The notes beneath the pieces were generated by a model. The model was not told the DNA's origin. It made no database searches and worked only from the letters and a program-made list of their open reading frames with translations. Both the position numbers and the translations under genes were made by a program. Positions 11,769 through 24,006 of a stretch of 64,000 bases of DNA are shown here, piece after piece (position 1 is the first letter of the stretch; every line of letters begins with the position of its first letter). The stretch comes from Cunninghamia lanceolata. Its lineage: Eukaryota > Streptophyta > Pinopsida > Cupressales > Cupressaceae. Location of the stretch: positions 15,146,001 through 15,210,000 of the forward strand of contig BSBN01001225.1 of the NCBI GenBank assembly GCA_027924645.1, written 5' to 3'.

Positions 11769-11877
11769 GTCTATCCAACCCTCAGGATGCACATTTGACC
11801 GTATTCATTAATTAATTGAAATTCACAATACTGTCAAATAAATACGGTCAAATGTGCATCCTGAGGGTTGGATAGAC
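11769..11877. repeat. Perfect 37-bp inverted repeat with 35-bp AT-rich loop
   Basis: The left arm, 11769-11805 (starts GTCTATCCAACCCTCAGG), is exactly complementary to the right arm, 11841-11877 (ends CCTGAGGGTTGGATAGAC). The spacer is 11806-11840. It lies 26 bases left of the LTR retrotransposon. It could be a small fold-back element or a recent palindrome. Confidence 0.92.
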
Positions 11878-11903
11878 GTTGCCCTTTGTAGTTTAATTAT
11901 CAA

Positions 11904-13147
11904 TGTTTAGTGGAAAATTGGATTTGTTAATGTTTTAGTGTTTTGATGTTTAAATCCTCCTTTCCACTTTACATTCAAGGATCTAAGGTCAAGTGGCAAT
12001 TCACTATCATACCCTAGATTGCTGTGAGATGTAGGGAGACTTGGATTAGGGAATTTAATTATCAATTTTTCTTCTCTTATGCTTAATTAACTATTAAAAC
12101 CCTAATTATGCAAATACAACAATAAACTGACAAATAATGGAAAAAGCTCTTGCAAACGGAAGTACAATAGCAAATCACAGAGTACTTATTTTTGGGGTTC
12201 CAAGGCAGAATAGTTGGGGACACTGGTGCGGGCACCCTAGTCCAAGGTACTAGTTTCTTCGAAGGATCTGGACATCCTTCCGACACTGATCATCCCTGTA
12301 ACTTATTTCTAGAAATTTGTCTGCGGAGGACACTAGTGCGAGCACCCAAGTCCTGGAAATGCTCCAGTGTCCTGCTTCTCTTCAGATCCTGAATCTTTGA
12401 TGTCTGTCAATCCTTCCTACAACTTCACTTTTCCCAAATGCGACACTTGTAACCTACAATCACAAGACTTTAGGAGGGGGTTGTGGTGTTTAGAGGCTTG
12501 CCTCGGTCAAGCCCCGGAGGACACTTAAGTCTCTGAACACCGTTGTCAGATAGAGAGTGCGTGCCCTTGTGAGGCAGAGGCAAAAACCAAAAGAATTGAT
12601 AATGAAAGCACAATATAATGTCACCTTGTAGTGAAGATATCATGGGAGGAAGATGCTCTTCATTCCATGATGAATGGATGCTCAAATCTACAAATACAAA
12701 CACACAAACCACACAAGTCTGCTCTTGCAACACAATGAAAACCTTGAATCATCTTGAGAACACTTGAACATCACAATTGCCATCTAGTTTACAAATGAAT
12801 GCCTAAACATGCTTTTATATGCAACTACAAACACTCTCGCCAAGATTTCCGTAATTCAAACTTACCATGTCAGCAAAGGACCCAAATAATGGTCATAAAC
12901 TGACACTCAGAAATTGGGGCTGCCCCAAAATAGGGCAGGACTAGGGCGCGGGCACCCAAGTCCTCCCCCCTATTTTGGGCGGGGTACAGCTCAAGGGGTC
13001 CTCCTAGGTCCCATTTGTCATGTTACCTAGGGCTCATTCCATCGGGATGCCAAATTATGAACTAAGATGTCCTAAATGCATGCAAAAGACCCGGGAGCTA
13101 AACCTTATGAGGGAAAAGCCCCCAAGGGGACATTTTCTGACATTACA
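11904..13147 (-). repeat. 3' LTR of the non-autonomous element
   Basis: Aligns along its length with 17397-18632, with scattered substitutions and small indels. On + it reads TGTTTAGTGG to GACATTACA. It carries the conserved GGTCCTCCTAGGTCCCATTT block near its end, also in the partner. Confidence 0.93.
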
Positions 13148-13165
13148 TTTAGCCCCCACTTTAAT
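13148..13165 (-). other. Polypurine tract of the non-autonomous element
   Basis: Read on the minus strand, AAAGTGGGGGCTAAA lies directly before the 3' LTR start TGTAATG. This is the plus-strand primer site and fixes the element's orientation. Confidence 0.8.
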
Positions 13166-13199
13166 GTATGTATAAACACAAAGCCAATACATGCATTAA

Positions 13200-15112
13200 A
13201 GTAAGGTCACAAAAACAGCAAACACACCAAGCATGGAGAAGACACACCAATCACATAGAAGACAGTAATAGGCACGCAAAACATGGAGAAGACAGTTATA
13301 GTCACACAGAACACGGAGAAGTCAGTCAATGCATAGAAGACACATTGATGCATGGAAGATAGGCATGATTTCTTTTCTTTTTTTTCTTTCATATATATGA
13401 AATGCAAATGCAAGTACTGGAAAGTAAACAAACCTCCCATAATACATGATGCACTCATCGCACAGGTCTTTGTATATATGGGGAAACACACACGCAAGAC
13501 ACGTAAAACCTCCCAAACTGCAGGAAGCACTACCCTAAGGCATTGGTCTTTATTCTACATATGGGGCAACAAACACACCACACAAAATAAACATGTCAAA
13601 ACACACACACTTGAAAACACGAAGAAAACACGACAGACAAGCGATGGTGTGTTCCCTATTTTTAGGCTCATCACCATCTCGGGCATATTACAAGCACACA
13701 TCGATGATTGGGCTTTGCCACAACAATCACTAAAGACACGCTTAAGGGTTGAGTTAGTCACAGAACTACTCCTCATCTCCGCAGAGGACTTTTGAAAATG
13801 ATAGGATGATGCAATTTGCTCTGAGAAATACACCATCCCCGCCTCCACAGAGGTTTTAAGAAAAAGGATATGCTTGATATCCCACCTCCACAGAGGGCTT
13901 ACATGATTTATTGATTGATTGCTAACAAACTCAGGATGCATGATGCACTCATCATGCAGGTCTTTGCATCTGAGGTCAAACACATTGCTAACATCTACAG
14001 TAGACAGCTTACCTTATATATGCCCCCACCTTAAGGCGGTTGATATCAGTTATCGATATCAAGCATGTTAAGGTAGGAATAGAAACACACAAGGGAACAC
14101 CAACTTTTGCAAAGCCCATGCCCCCCGGAGGTGACATGTACTTTACGATCGTCAAATGTTCCCACAAACACATCCCTGCAAGAAACATGTTAGTGTCTAC
14201 AACATCATGATAAACAACAACATCAATGCATATGATTAACCACACAAAGAGCCAAGGTTATACAATGAATCTAGAGTTCGAGGATAACCATAGAGCTATA
14301 TCATGAAGCTCTCTGAATCAAGTACCGCCAATGCTAGAGTTAAAGACAAACAAAGGTGCATGGAGTAGCAGTATTGTTAAGGTTTGTAAATTGCAATAGA
14401 AACATCATAAAATTCACTATGCGGAAAGCACGAGTGCTTCCACTAGCCAAGCGTTAGATAAGATATACAACCCTATCGTCATATTAGGAACTAAGTCTAT
14501 TTTTTGATTGCTCTCGAAAGGGACACTAGGTCCGCATCAGTATAAATGTTTTTTGCCATCCGCCTGCTAGATGGAAACACTAGAGGAAGGGACACAATAA
14601 ATAAGAGAGGAGAAACAAGTGTCTTAGGGACAATCATGTAGGAGGGTGCCCCCAGTGTCACCAACTGTGACGCTATGTCCATAAGACACAACACACAACA
14701 ATGAAATCAGAGAGAGAGACAATCTGGAAGAATGATGATACAAATAGAAGAAGGTCACAATAGAGGTGGTCTCTTGGTATCCTGGACCTTACGGGAGAAT
14801 CAGGGGTCATCCCAGGAGGTCTAAACAACACATAACACATCACGGGCGAAGCACATTACAATAGAGATAAAGGGTTAGAGATACTTACCTGTAGGGCCCC
14901 TGCTGGGCTAGAGGTTGTCTATAAGCAAATCATCATCGTCATCTTCCCACTCCCTAATGTTGGAGGAAAGTGGGACATAAGGTATCATAGCTAAATTCAT
15001 GTCTTGTTCATCATCTGTTTGGTTGAATGTTTGGATCAATGTTTTCTTGTTGAGAGGCAAGGTTTATAGCATAAGCTTGTCTTCTTTTTCTTCTTTCTCT
15101 TGCTTTTCTATT
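13200..15112. other. Non-coding interior of the non-autonomous element (3' half)
   Basis: No protein-like frame. At 13225-13360 there is a degenerate ~30-base repeat built on ACATGGAGAAGACAG. A GATGCACTCATC..CAGGTCTTTG motif occurs at 13449 and again near 13939. Confidence 0.5.
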
Positions 15113-15900
15113 TCATTTTCTTTTACCATTTATCTCTTGTAAGATAGGGCTATCCTCTTTCATAGGCTTGTACAATTTAGAAAATGAAGCATTGAGATCA
15201 AACCTCATTTGTCGCGGTGGAACATTTTGTTGTTGATAATGACCTCTTGATCCTTGTAAGGATTTTGGGGGAGGAACCTCAGCATGGGGACCTTGTCCTT
15301 TTGGTCTAAAGTTCTCTTCACATGCAGGTTGTTTATCTTTTATCATTTCTTGTATAGAAGGGCTAGGTATTTCAGTTTTATCCCAAAAATAATTCAATCT
15401 GTAATGTTTTTTTCAACCAAAGGTTTATATTTGTTGCTGGGGACAATAATCATGCGTCCATCAAAAGGGAATTTTAGACAATGATGTATTGTTGAAGGGA
15501 TAGATTTCATTTCTTTTAGCCAAGGATGTCCCAATTTAATACAAAAGAGATCAAAAATAGGGACAACATCAAACCATTGTTCGACATGTTTTCCAGATAG
15601 TGTTACCAACAATGATATCTTACCGAAAGGCTTGATAAAGGTTCCCTTATGTGTCTTAATCATCATGTTCGAGGGGTCATAAGAACCTTGCATTAGTTGA
15701 TGTGAAAAGAGGAACTCCTCAATGGAAACATTATTCATGCAATTAGGATCAATAAGAGTTCAATTCATAGGGTTTCCCATTATTTTCATAGTGATGTGAA
15801 GAGGTCCATCAGAGTCTCCAATTGCTCTATCATGACGTGTAAACACGATTTCAGTTTCAGGTGCTTTTCTTTTCATGTAAGGTCTAGGAGGGAACCTATT
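15113..15900 (-). pseudogene. Gypsy aspartic protease-like remnant
   Basis: From 15738 to 15394 the minus strand encodes a segment with VVPIFDLFCIKLGHPWLKEM and MKSIPSTIHHCLKFP, the C-terminal half of the gypsy protease (compare ILGRPWL..MKAVPSTYHQ.LKFP in the family). Just upstream a TLIDPNC segment stands where the catalytic D-S/T-G should be, so the active site is lost or diverged. A frameshift near 15395 leads to a Gln/Pro-rich 94-codon frame down to 15113. An in-frame stop interrupts the upstream part near 15760. It is the only coding trace in the element. Confidence 0.6.
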
Positions 15901-16019
15901 ATGTTGTTGTGATTAGAGGCCATGTTTTTATGCTCAAATCAAATTTTGAGAGTTTTTCCAAAAATATATCAAAGGTAAGTGCAAAGCGATATACCCTAAA
16001 ATAGCCTCAAATGCTTGAT

Positions 16020-16700
16020 TTTTTGTACTTTTTTCAATGCAAACGAATGTAACAAAGGATGTTGTAAGGATTTTGGTCAAGGGAAGAAAATTATATGTCT
16101 GATATCAGTCCATAACAACAATATGATCACTCTCAACACACTCTTGATGCAAATCCAAGATAATACCAAGTCAAACTATAGTGAAATTATGTCAAAATAG
16201 GCACTTTTTTCAGCAACACTCAATGCAAAAGAGCATAAAAAAGGGTGTTGTGAGGAAAATGGTGATGGAAAATAAATAATATCAGTAATAACAACCACTT
16301 GGTGCCAAAATACCCAACACAACACGTTTTTAGTGCCACTTAAGGTAAAACCCTAGTGAAAATATAGCAAAAATAGGCTATTTTTCACAGTTTTTCAATT
16401 CCAAGACCTAGCAAAGGGGGTGTTGTAAGGAATTTTAGGAGGTAAAGCAAATAATATCAATGATATCAATTGCCTCAATCCATAAAATTGATCACAACAT
16501 GCTTGGAGTGCAAACTAGGTCAAACCCTAGTGCAAAAATAGTCAAAATGTGTAGTTTTTCACTGAATTTTCAATACAAGAGCCCATTAAAAGGGTGTTGT
16601 GAAGATTTTTATGAGGGGAAGAAAATGAGTACCTTGATAACAACCAATTAATGCAAAAATATTTTTCACAACATGCCTATGGTGCAAGTTTATAGAGTCG
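16020..16700 (-). repeat. ~175-bp tandem repeat, four copies, in the element's 5' leader
   Basis: A block with TTTTTCA..CAAT.CAA, then a GGTGTTGT(A/G)AGG core, then A/G-rich sequence and a CAACA-rich part recurs near 16027, 16205, 16381 and 16553, at spacings of about 178, 176 and 172 bases. In element orientation this lies between the 5' LTR and the protease remnant. The copies are diverged. Confidence 0.7.
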
Positions 16701-17396
16701 ATAAGGCCAAATTTAGTGAAAATCGTTGTTTTTGAAGCCCTAGGTTTGAGATCTTGGGACAAAATGCTATGTGAATGTTTTGAAGTCTATTTTATGATGG
16801 AAATGAATTACTCTCAGATATAAAAATAATTTTCAAGCTCTAATATGCAAAATGCCAATGCAAATCTAATGAAAATGCAAGAAAATTGCTAGTTTTTGTT
16901 GAAATTTTCTATGCAAAAATACAAATATTTTAAATCTAAATACAAATTTAAACTAAAATGCAAGACTAAAGACAAATGTAAATTTGAATTAGCCTCTAAA
17001 ATTAGTAGAAAATTTTGAAAGAAGATTTTTCCTACTAACCCTAGATTTTGAAATTACTAGGTTTAATGAAAATTGTCAAAATTTCTACAAAAGCCTAGCA
17101 AATTAATGATGAAAATGCAATGCAAATTTTTTTTTTTTTGTATTTTTGTGTAGTTTATATTAGATCTTATGCAAAAATCATGAATTAGGAAAATTTAGAA
17201 AGAATTGATGCAATTTAGTAAGCCAAACAATGCAATTTTTTTGAATTTTCTAAATTTTTCAATTTTTTTGAATTTTTCTCAATGTAATAAAATGATTGAC
17301 TATATGAATGAATGAAATCAATTGAAATTGGAAGACACACACTCAACAAGTTGCAATTTAAGTCCAAAAACATGAGTTCACCAAAATGTTTAGTAG

Positions 17397-18632
17397 AAAA
17401 TTAGATTTGTTAATGTTTTAGTGTTTTGATGTTTAAATCCTCCTTTCCACTTTACATTCAAGGATCTAAGGTCGAGTGACAATTCACTATCATACCCTAG
17501 ATTGCTGTGAGATGTAGGGAAACTTGGATTAGGGAATTTAATTATCAATTTTTCTTGTCTAATGCTTAATTAACCATTAAAACCCTAATTATGCAAATAC
17601 GGCAATAAACTAACGAATAACAGAAAAAACTCTTGTAGACGAAAGTAAAATAGTAAATCATAGAGTACCTATTTTCAGGGTTCTGAGGTAGAACAATCGA
17701 GGACACTGGTGTAGGTGTCCTAGTCCAAGTTACTAGTTTCTTTGTGGGATCTGGACCTCCTTCCGACACTGATCAGCCCTGTAACTTCTATTTCCAGAAA
17801 TTTGTCTACGGAGGACACTAGTGTGAGCGCCCAAGTCCTAGAAATGCTTCGGTGTCATGCTTCTCTTCAGATCTTGAATCCTTGATGTCTATTAATCCTT
17901 CCTGGAACTTCACTTTTCCCAAATGTGACACCTGTAACCTGCAATCACAAGACTTTGGGAGGGGGTTGTGGTGTTTAGAGGCTTGCCTCGATCAAGCCCC
18001 AGAGGACACTTAAGTCTCCGAACACTGTTGTCAAATAGAGAGTGTGTGCTCTTGTGAGGCAAAGGAAAAAACTAAAGGAATTGATAATGAAAACACAATA
18101 TAATGTCACCTTGTAGTGAAGATATCATGGGAGGAAGATACTCTTCATTCCATGATGAATGGATGCTCAAATATGCAAATACAAACACATAAACCACACA
18201 AGTCTACTCTTGCAACACAATGAAAGCCTTAAATCACCTTAAGAACACTTGAACATCACAATTGCCATCTATTTTACAAATGAATGCCTAAACATGCTTT
18301 TATATGCAACTACAAACACTTCTGCCAAGATTTTTGTAATTCAAACTTACCATGTCGGCAAAGGACCCAAATAACGGTCATAAACCAACACTCAAAAATT
18401 GGGGCTGCCCCAAAATAGGGTAGGACTAGGGTGTGGGTGCCCAAGTCCTCCCCCCTATTTTAGGCAGGGTACAACTCAAGGGGTCCTCCTAGGTCCCATT
18501 TGTCATGTTACCTAGGGCTCATTCCATCAGGATGCCAAATTATGAACTAAGATGTCCTAAATGCATGCAAAAGACCCGTGAGCTAAACCTTATGAGGGAA
18601 AAGCCCCCAAGGGGACATTTTCTGATGTTACA
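17397..18632 (-). repeat. 5' LTR of the non-autonomous element
   Basis: Partner of 11904-13147. On the minus strand it starts TGTAACATCAG at 18632 and ends at 17397; TTTTGGTGAACTCATG follows as the candidate primer-binding region. I cannot assign that site to a tRNA. Confidence 0.93.
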
Positions 18633-19321
18633 ATCAAAACATCACTTATTTTTGACATTTTTCTTACTATTTAATTTGCAAGTCGAAGATATCACTTGAA
18701 AATTCTCATGGATTTGAAAAAGTTCAAATTCTCCAGTGGCAAACTAATGTAGTATTTAAAGAAGAAAGAAAGAAAAGAAGAAGAAAAATAACCTGATGAT
18801 CGTCCCAAGTGTAGTAAGTGGCAGAAGATTGAATGGTAATTCCTTTTTCATGCTGCAAATCCATGGAGTCCATCTTAGTGCCTACACTATCTTTTCCACG
18901 AACCTCATGGATCTCGTGAATCCTTCCCGTGTAGAAAAGTATTCTTTCTATTAATGGTTTTTTCCCAAAATCTATGTGAGCTAAGATTCTGATGTTACAG
19001 ATTTTGTCCATGGTGTCCCTCCATCCTTCTTTCTCTCTTTAGGCTAAGCAAGCCTTACGAAATGCCTTACACCAGCAAGGAATGGCAGAGGAAGTTCTAG
19101 ACTATAGTGCTTAGAGAAGACGAGTTGCGCTTCCCCGAGCCATGGCCTACGCCCTTTAAGCCCACCCCTCCGCGTGCGAGCTGGTGAAGTAGGAGGATTA
19201 ACCGGACCTATTGAATTTCAGAGTCAAACTTGGATTCCATGACCCATAGACTATGTCACATGGTGTGAATACCATTACAATCCCTAAAAATTCATTTAAA
19301 TTTGTCTTACTAATCGTTTGT

Positions 19322-19519
19322 CTATTTATACACAACCTTGGCGGTGATCAAAGGTAGTATAGTAAAACCTTGGCTGTGATCAAAGGCAATATAGTAAATG
19401 GCCGCTAGCATATGCATTTACTACAAAGAATTTAGATTTTATTTTTAAATGAATTTACTGCAAAGAAAACTATCCTATCTACCACAATAATTGAATCAGA
19501 TTGACCCAGATTTTATGCA
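19322..19519 (+). repeat. Dispersed repeat family D, copy 2
   Basis: Same-orientation copy of 9458-9654, with the paired ACCTTGG..GTGATCAAAGG unit and the GAAAACTATCCTATCTACCA stretch. The two copies bracket the EF-G fragment. Confidence 0.75.
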
Positions 19520-20221
19520 TTTAGTGCAAAGATAGTTTTCAGAGCACCGCCGAGAAAAACAATGATGTTACATAGTTTTCAGAGCACCGGCGAGGAAAAA
19601 CAACAGCATGAGACAATTCCCAGCACTATAATTCTCACAATATGAGAACAACCGACGAATTTAGAAAAATTTCCACTGTGATTTTTTTTTAAACGGCGTG
19701 AGATAATTCGGAGCACTATAATGCTCACATATAAAGCCTATCGGCTAAAAATATGGAGAGCAGTAAATAATGGTATACAATCTATTTTTGAAGATGGTAA
19801 AATCTTTGTTTCTTGTTTTTTTTTTAATTGACAGAATTATAATTACCTAGTATGTGCTGAAATGTGTTATATTAGTATTTGGTGAAGGTAATATATTATA
19901 GTATAGCATTCATTTTGTTTAATTTTTAATTAAAATGGATAATATCAATTAATTAGAATCACTCTTCTAACAGTATTATAATGTTGAAATGTAATTCTTA
20001 TTATTCCATGTAAGAATAAAATGTTTTCTTTTCTATAGTATGTTTCCAATAATTTTATACTTATCTTCTCTAAATAATTGTGATATGACACATCGCCCCA
20101 GCAAGGTCTAAATTTCAAGTGGACCCTGCCTATCAAGCAATTTTTTTATGATGGTTATTCATTTGAAGATTCCCCTAAAATACAAAGACATGTTTTAATA
20201 TAAATAAAAGTATATATAAAC

Positions 20222-20260
<39 letters not shown>

Positions 20261-20380
20261 TTATAATCCTAAATAAATTTTGACGTTCTTCCAAAATCTT
20301 GTAATACAATCTTGTAATCCTATATAATCCTTTGATGTAATACAATCTTGTAATAACAACCCTGGTTACTACTTTTTTTT
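19520..20380. repeat. Dispersed repeat family, copy B, with local duplications
   Basis: A tandem pair of TAGTTTTCAGAGCACCG.CGAG at 19525-19590, and two related blocks around GAGCACTATAAT.CTCACA near 19625 and 19712. From 20115, CCTGCCTATCAAGCAATTTTTT matches copies A (8530) and C (36880). Part of the left section (AATGCTCACATATAAAGCCT near 19725) is found inverted near 36815, so the family has been rearranged between copies. Confidence 0.5.
20225..20259. repeat. (AT)n microsatellite
   Basis: About 17 uninterrupted AT units inside repeat copy B. Copies A and C have only short AT runs at the matching place. Confidence 0.95.
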
Positions 20381-22542
20381 TATTTTTTCATTACACTTCA
20401 AGCACTACTTAACTAACCAAGCATCTTTTATCTGATTTAGAAGTGCAAACTTCGTAGATTCACCATCCATAGCTTGGAAACAACTCTATTCCACAACTCA
20501 TATACTCACATTAAAATATGGCAAGCTCCCATTATCAAGGCCATCCCTAGACCTAAACCTAATCCTTGAAAGTTCATTCATAATGACCTTGCCCATATAT
20601 CCCTTCTTGGAAATTAGAGGGTCTATAGTTCATACACCAATAATAGACAGAATTTGTAAAGCCTCACAAGTACATGTAAAAGCCATCAAACCAACTCAAA
20701 AGTAAATGAAGCAAATAATCCACTTAAATACAACATCACAATATCTAAAGTAAAAAGATGCAAATTAATCCACTTAATTTCAATATAAAAGATAACATGG
20801 GTGTAATTAATTTGCTTAATTACAATATCACAAGTAAAGTGAACCATCTCGTAAATATGAATCAAAATGTCATTAAATCTTACAAAATTGCGTGCTCAAT
20901 CTAGGTAGAAGCACTATAATAATATACAAAATCCATGGCATTCATGCCGTAATACATCCAATATAGGGTACAATCAACATGTACAATAATAATAAATAAA
21001 TCAATACACTCTTCAGCCACACGAACCAAGTAGTCCACTGCCTACAAGCCAAGAGATGGGAACATGGCCCAGGTGCTTTTCCACCCAACCATGAAGTGTT
21101 TACACCTCCCTGGATCCCTTCATGAAATGAAGGAAACCTAGCCCTGCACAAAATGTCTAGCTACCTGGTAATAATTGGCAGGAGGGAACACTCGATGCAA
21201 CCCTGATGTCTGAATGTGCAATTCTAAATAATGAAAAGAAAATTGTCTCACAATAGGATGTGGCAGAGATATCAATAAATAAGTTTTCTAGACAATAAAC
21301 ATCTATTTCAATGTCATCTTGATTAGATCTAATCCTTAAATAGTAACCTGGTTCAATTCCTGAAAAGAGGAAAGCCATCTCTGAATATCCACATTCAGCA
21401 TCCTAGTCCCAAAAGTAACCCAATAACATTCCTAGATAAACTCTACTTTCTCTAAGAAGCAAGAAAATAAATAATAAAATAAAAGTCAAGTTCACCAATA
21501 AATCATTAAAATTCCCTTTCCCCAAACAACATTCAAGGAATTACACTTTTCCAATCCAATCATTCATCTTTGTTTACACAATTGCACTCATATGTACATC
21601 AAATAGATATATTATATAATCCAAAATTTGATCACCATCTTCATACAAAAGTCATTATAAGTTATAATTTCATCTTGCTGTCATAACAGTGACAGGAAGT
21701 CTAAAACAATAAAAACAGTCTTTCTGTCGCAACTGTGACATAAACTATTGCAGAAAATAAGGAAAGTGTAAAGAGAACATAGTTTAATTCAATTTTTGGT
21801 CATGAATATAAATATAAATGGTTTTATAGTATCAACATTGACAGGAAAATAATATAGTAATCTACTATCTCTGTTTTGTGTTAACACATTGATTTTAACA
21901 AATTTTAAACAGAACTACATGCTTAATTTGTTTAGCTACAAGAAGATTGTATATACTTCTATAGGAAGATATGAAGTTTGCAGTCATGAAGGTAGCTACA
22001 GGATCTAATTTCTTAGTCCACAGAGACAACAATGGATTGCCTACAGCCAAATAATATCAAAAAACCAAGCTACAGGAATATAGTTTTGTCTACTTTTAAG
22101 AAGTGTGTTTCATCTAAAAGAGATTGATTTGCTAATCAAACACTGATTTCAACAACCATAAGAAAAATACAATCATAATAATGATTGACAGGAATTAACC
22201 AGTAATGATCTGGAGATTCTATTAAGAGTTTTCAATCAGTCAAGATTCAAGATTTGAGAATAATGACTTGTTTTCAGGCAGGCAACAAAGGTAGGAAAAT
22301 CAACTATTAACAACTCTGATTTTCAGTCTATATACTGAGAAGATCGACCATCATGCAGATCGATATGAGTTTAAGTCAAAAACTAAAAGAGGATGGAAAA
22401 TAAACATCTACATTAAGTCTAAGAAACTGGAGACAACAAGAAACAAGGGTCATTCCATACAGATCGCCCAAGAATAGTCAAAATGGTCAGCAGAGAGTTA
22501 ACGACCAGGAAATGATTCAAGTGGCCAGGCAAGGAGGTAAAC

Positions 22543-23941
22543 TGATTCTATGATGCAGAGGCATCCACACTAAAACCTTGACATACAGCATGTATGTCTA
22601 AAACCCATCATCATCATCATATTTTCCTTAACACTGTCAGCATCATCATATTTTCTCTGCCGACCGATATCCTCCTGCAGACAAACCTTCGCCCTTTCGC
22701 CTGTCAGCAGCATCATCATATCTGGCTATCGGCAGCATCATCACATTCGGCAAGCACAAACATCCTCCTGATGTTCACTGTTCATCTTACCCCCAACCTC
22801 TATCTTCATCATCATGATGTTCAACATCATGTTCATCAGCAGGATATAGAACATCCGGTTCCTCCCATATATCCTGATGACGACAACCTCTTGCACCTTT
22901 CCTTCGATGCTTACGTCACCCCAATATCCTAATGACGATTATCCTGATGACGATGATGTCACATGCAGCTCCTTCAATATCCTGCTGCCCGATGTCCTGA
23001 TGACGATGACGTCACATGCAGTTCCTTCAATATCCTGCTGTCGGCCAAACTTAACATTATCGGCCCGCGATGGTTTTATCAACCCAATCTTCTACCTTAT
23101 GTCGATACACTCCTCCTCGGCAACACCTGATGATGATCACCCCAATGCACATTCCCCTTATGCAAACGATTGCATGATGCTCATCTCCACTTACTCGGAT
23201 GACGCCCGAAGTAACTGCAGGATATACACAGAAATATCCTGATGATGCCGTTGCGATGGATTTTTCAACCTTAGCGAATTTTGATCCGCCGAACCTCCTG
23301 AGGTGACCCGATCTACTTCCAGGACAACTTTCCAGACTCGAATTATCAGCACGACCTAGCACATACCCATGCTAGGGTCCTCAACACCTCTCGACTGCGA
23401 TCCTGCACACCTGCATGCAAACAAGCACAAAATGCAGACTAATCTCTAAACTACTGTACATAGCCATTCCACCAATTCGACGAATCAACCGGTGGAATGG
23501 ATCAGCCAATCCATGAAACCACCAAAACAGCAAATCAATCACACAGTGGAGGTCAAACAGAAAATGAACACAAACAGGATCTTTATTGATTTCAAAAGAT
23601 GCAAAATACAATATTCAGTCTCTCCCTCTGTCTCACTCTCTCCAACCTAGCTTCTCAACATCTATGTCTAAAACCAACTGATCCTCATGCATAAATAGGA
23701 TCTCTTGCGAGTACTATTGACCCGACTCCAAGCGGCTGGGAGCTTCCAAGCGGCTGGGAGGATCCAACTGGACATACAGCATAACAACTGTCCTAACAAC
23801 CTACCTAAAAATAGTAAAGTATGGTCAACATGACCTTATTACATGCATTGGTCTTATCAGACCTTCTTGGAAACATTAACAAGACTTAAACTAACTAACT
23901 GCCTCATGGAGGCCAGCTGTCAGGTAGGTGCTCCTGCACCA
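22543..23941 (-). repeat. Solo LTR inserted in the outer gypsy LTR
   Basis: A 1,399-bp insert bounded by TAAAC on both sides (22538-22542 and 23942-23946). It starts TGATTCTATGATGCAG and ends GGTGCTCCTGCACCA on +, so it has TG..CA ends, no primer site and no coding region. On the minus strand it starts TGGTGCAGGAGCACC, similar to TGATGCAGGAGCATCC at the probable LTR start of the chromodomain gypsy at 58868, which suggests a related family. Confidence 0.8.
22925..23045 (+). repeat. ~53-bp tandem duplication inside the solo LTR
   Basis: CCTGATGACGATGA(T/C)GTCACATGCAG followed by TCCTTCAATATCCTGCTG occurs twice in a row. A shorter related TATCCTGATGACGA unit lies at 22870. A (CAT)n-rich stretch near 22600 belongs to the same LTR. 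Confidence 0.75.
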
Positions 23942-24006
23942 TAAACACATAATGCAAATGATAATTGCCAGTTTAAAGGTGGCAGCAGACATAGGTTTTG
24001 ATCACC

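Larger units (their letters stand above)
11904..18632 (-). mobile_element. Complete non-autonomous LTR retrotransposon (gypsy-derived)
   Basis: Two 1.24-kb LTRs (11904-13147 and 17397-18632) bound a 4.25-kb interior, and both outer borders carry the 5-bp duplication ATCAA (11899-11903 and 18633-18637). On the minus strand the element runs from 18632 to 11904: LTRs start TGTAA and end CTAAACA, and a polypurine tract abuts the 3' LTR. The interior holds only a gypsy protease-like remnant and long non-coding DNA with tandem repeats. I find no reverse transcriptase or integrase, so it must have moved with enzymes from another element. It sits inside the EF-G pseudogene intron. Confidence 0.93.
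9672..19035 (-). pseudogene. Mitochondrial elongation factor G pseudogene, two exons around a TE-filled intron
   Basis: The upstream exon (about 19035 to 18793) encodes the start of the G domain: [14 protein letters not shown], then [17 protein letters not shown] and [20 protein letters not shown], ending DDHQ before CAG|GTTATT. The next exon (9881 to 9672) starts after CTAG with [20 protein letters not shown] and ends [14 protein letters not shown]. The two join in phase exactly as in plant mitochondrial EF-G, the GTPase that drives ribosome translocation. The P-loop reads HIDFGKKP where the family has HIDSGKTT, and the G3 motif reads DTLGH for DTPGH, so GTP binding would be lost. No later exons follow; sequence identity stops at 9672 against repeat D. 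This is a truncated, dead copy. Confidence 0.88.

Noticed and set aside
13168..14245. Several 60-147-codon frames on both strands in the non-autonomous element
   Set aside because: They overlap each other, contain tandem-repeat translation and resemble no protein.
22594..23362. Two + frames and one - frame of 100-120 codons, His/Asp-rich
   Set aside because: They arise from CAT/GAT-rich tandem sequence inside a solo LTR with clear borders.
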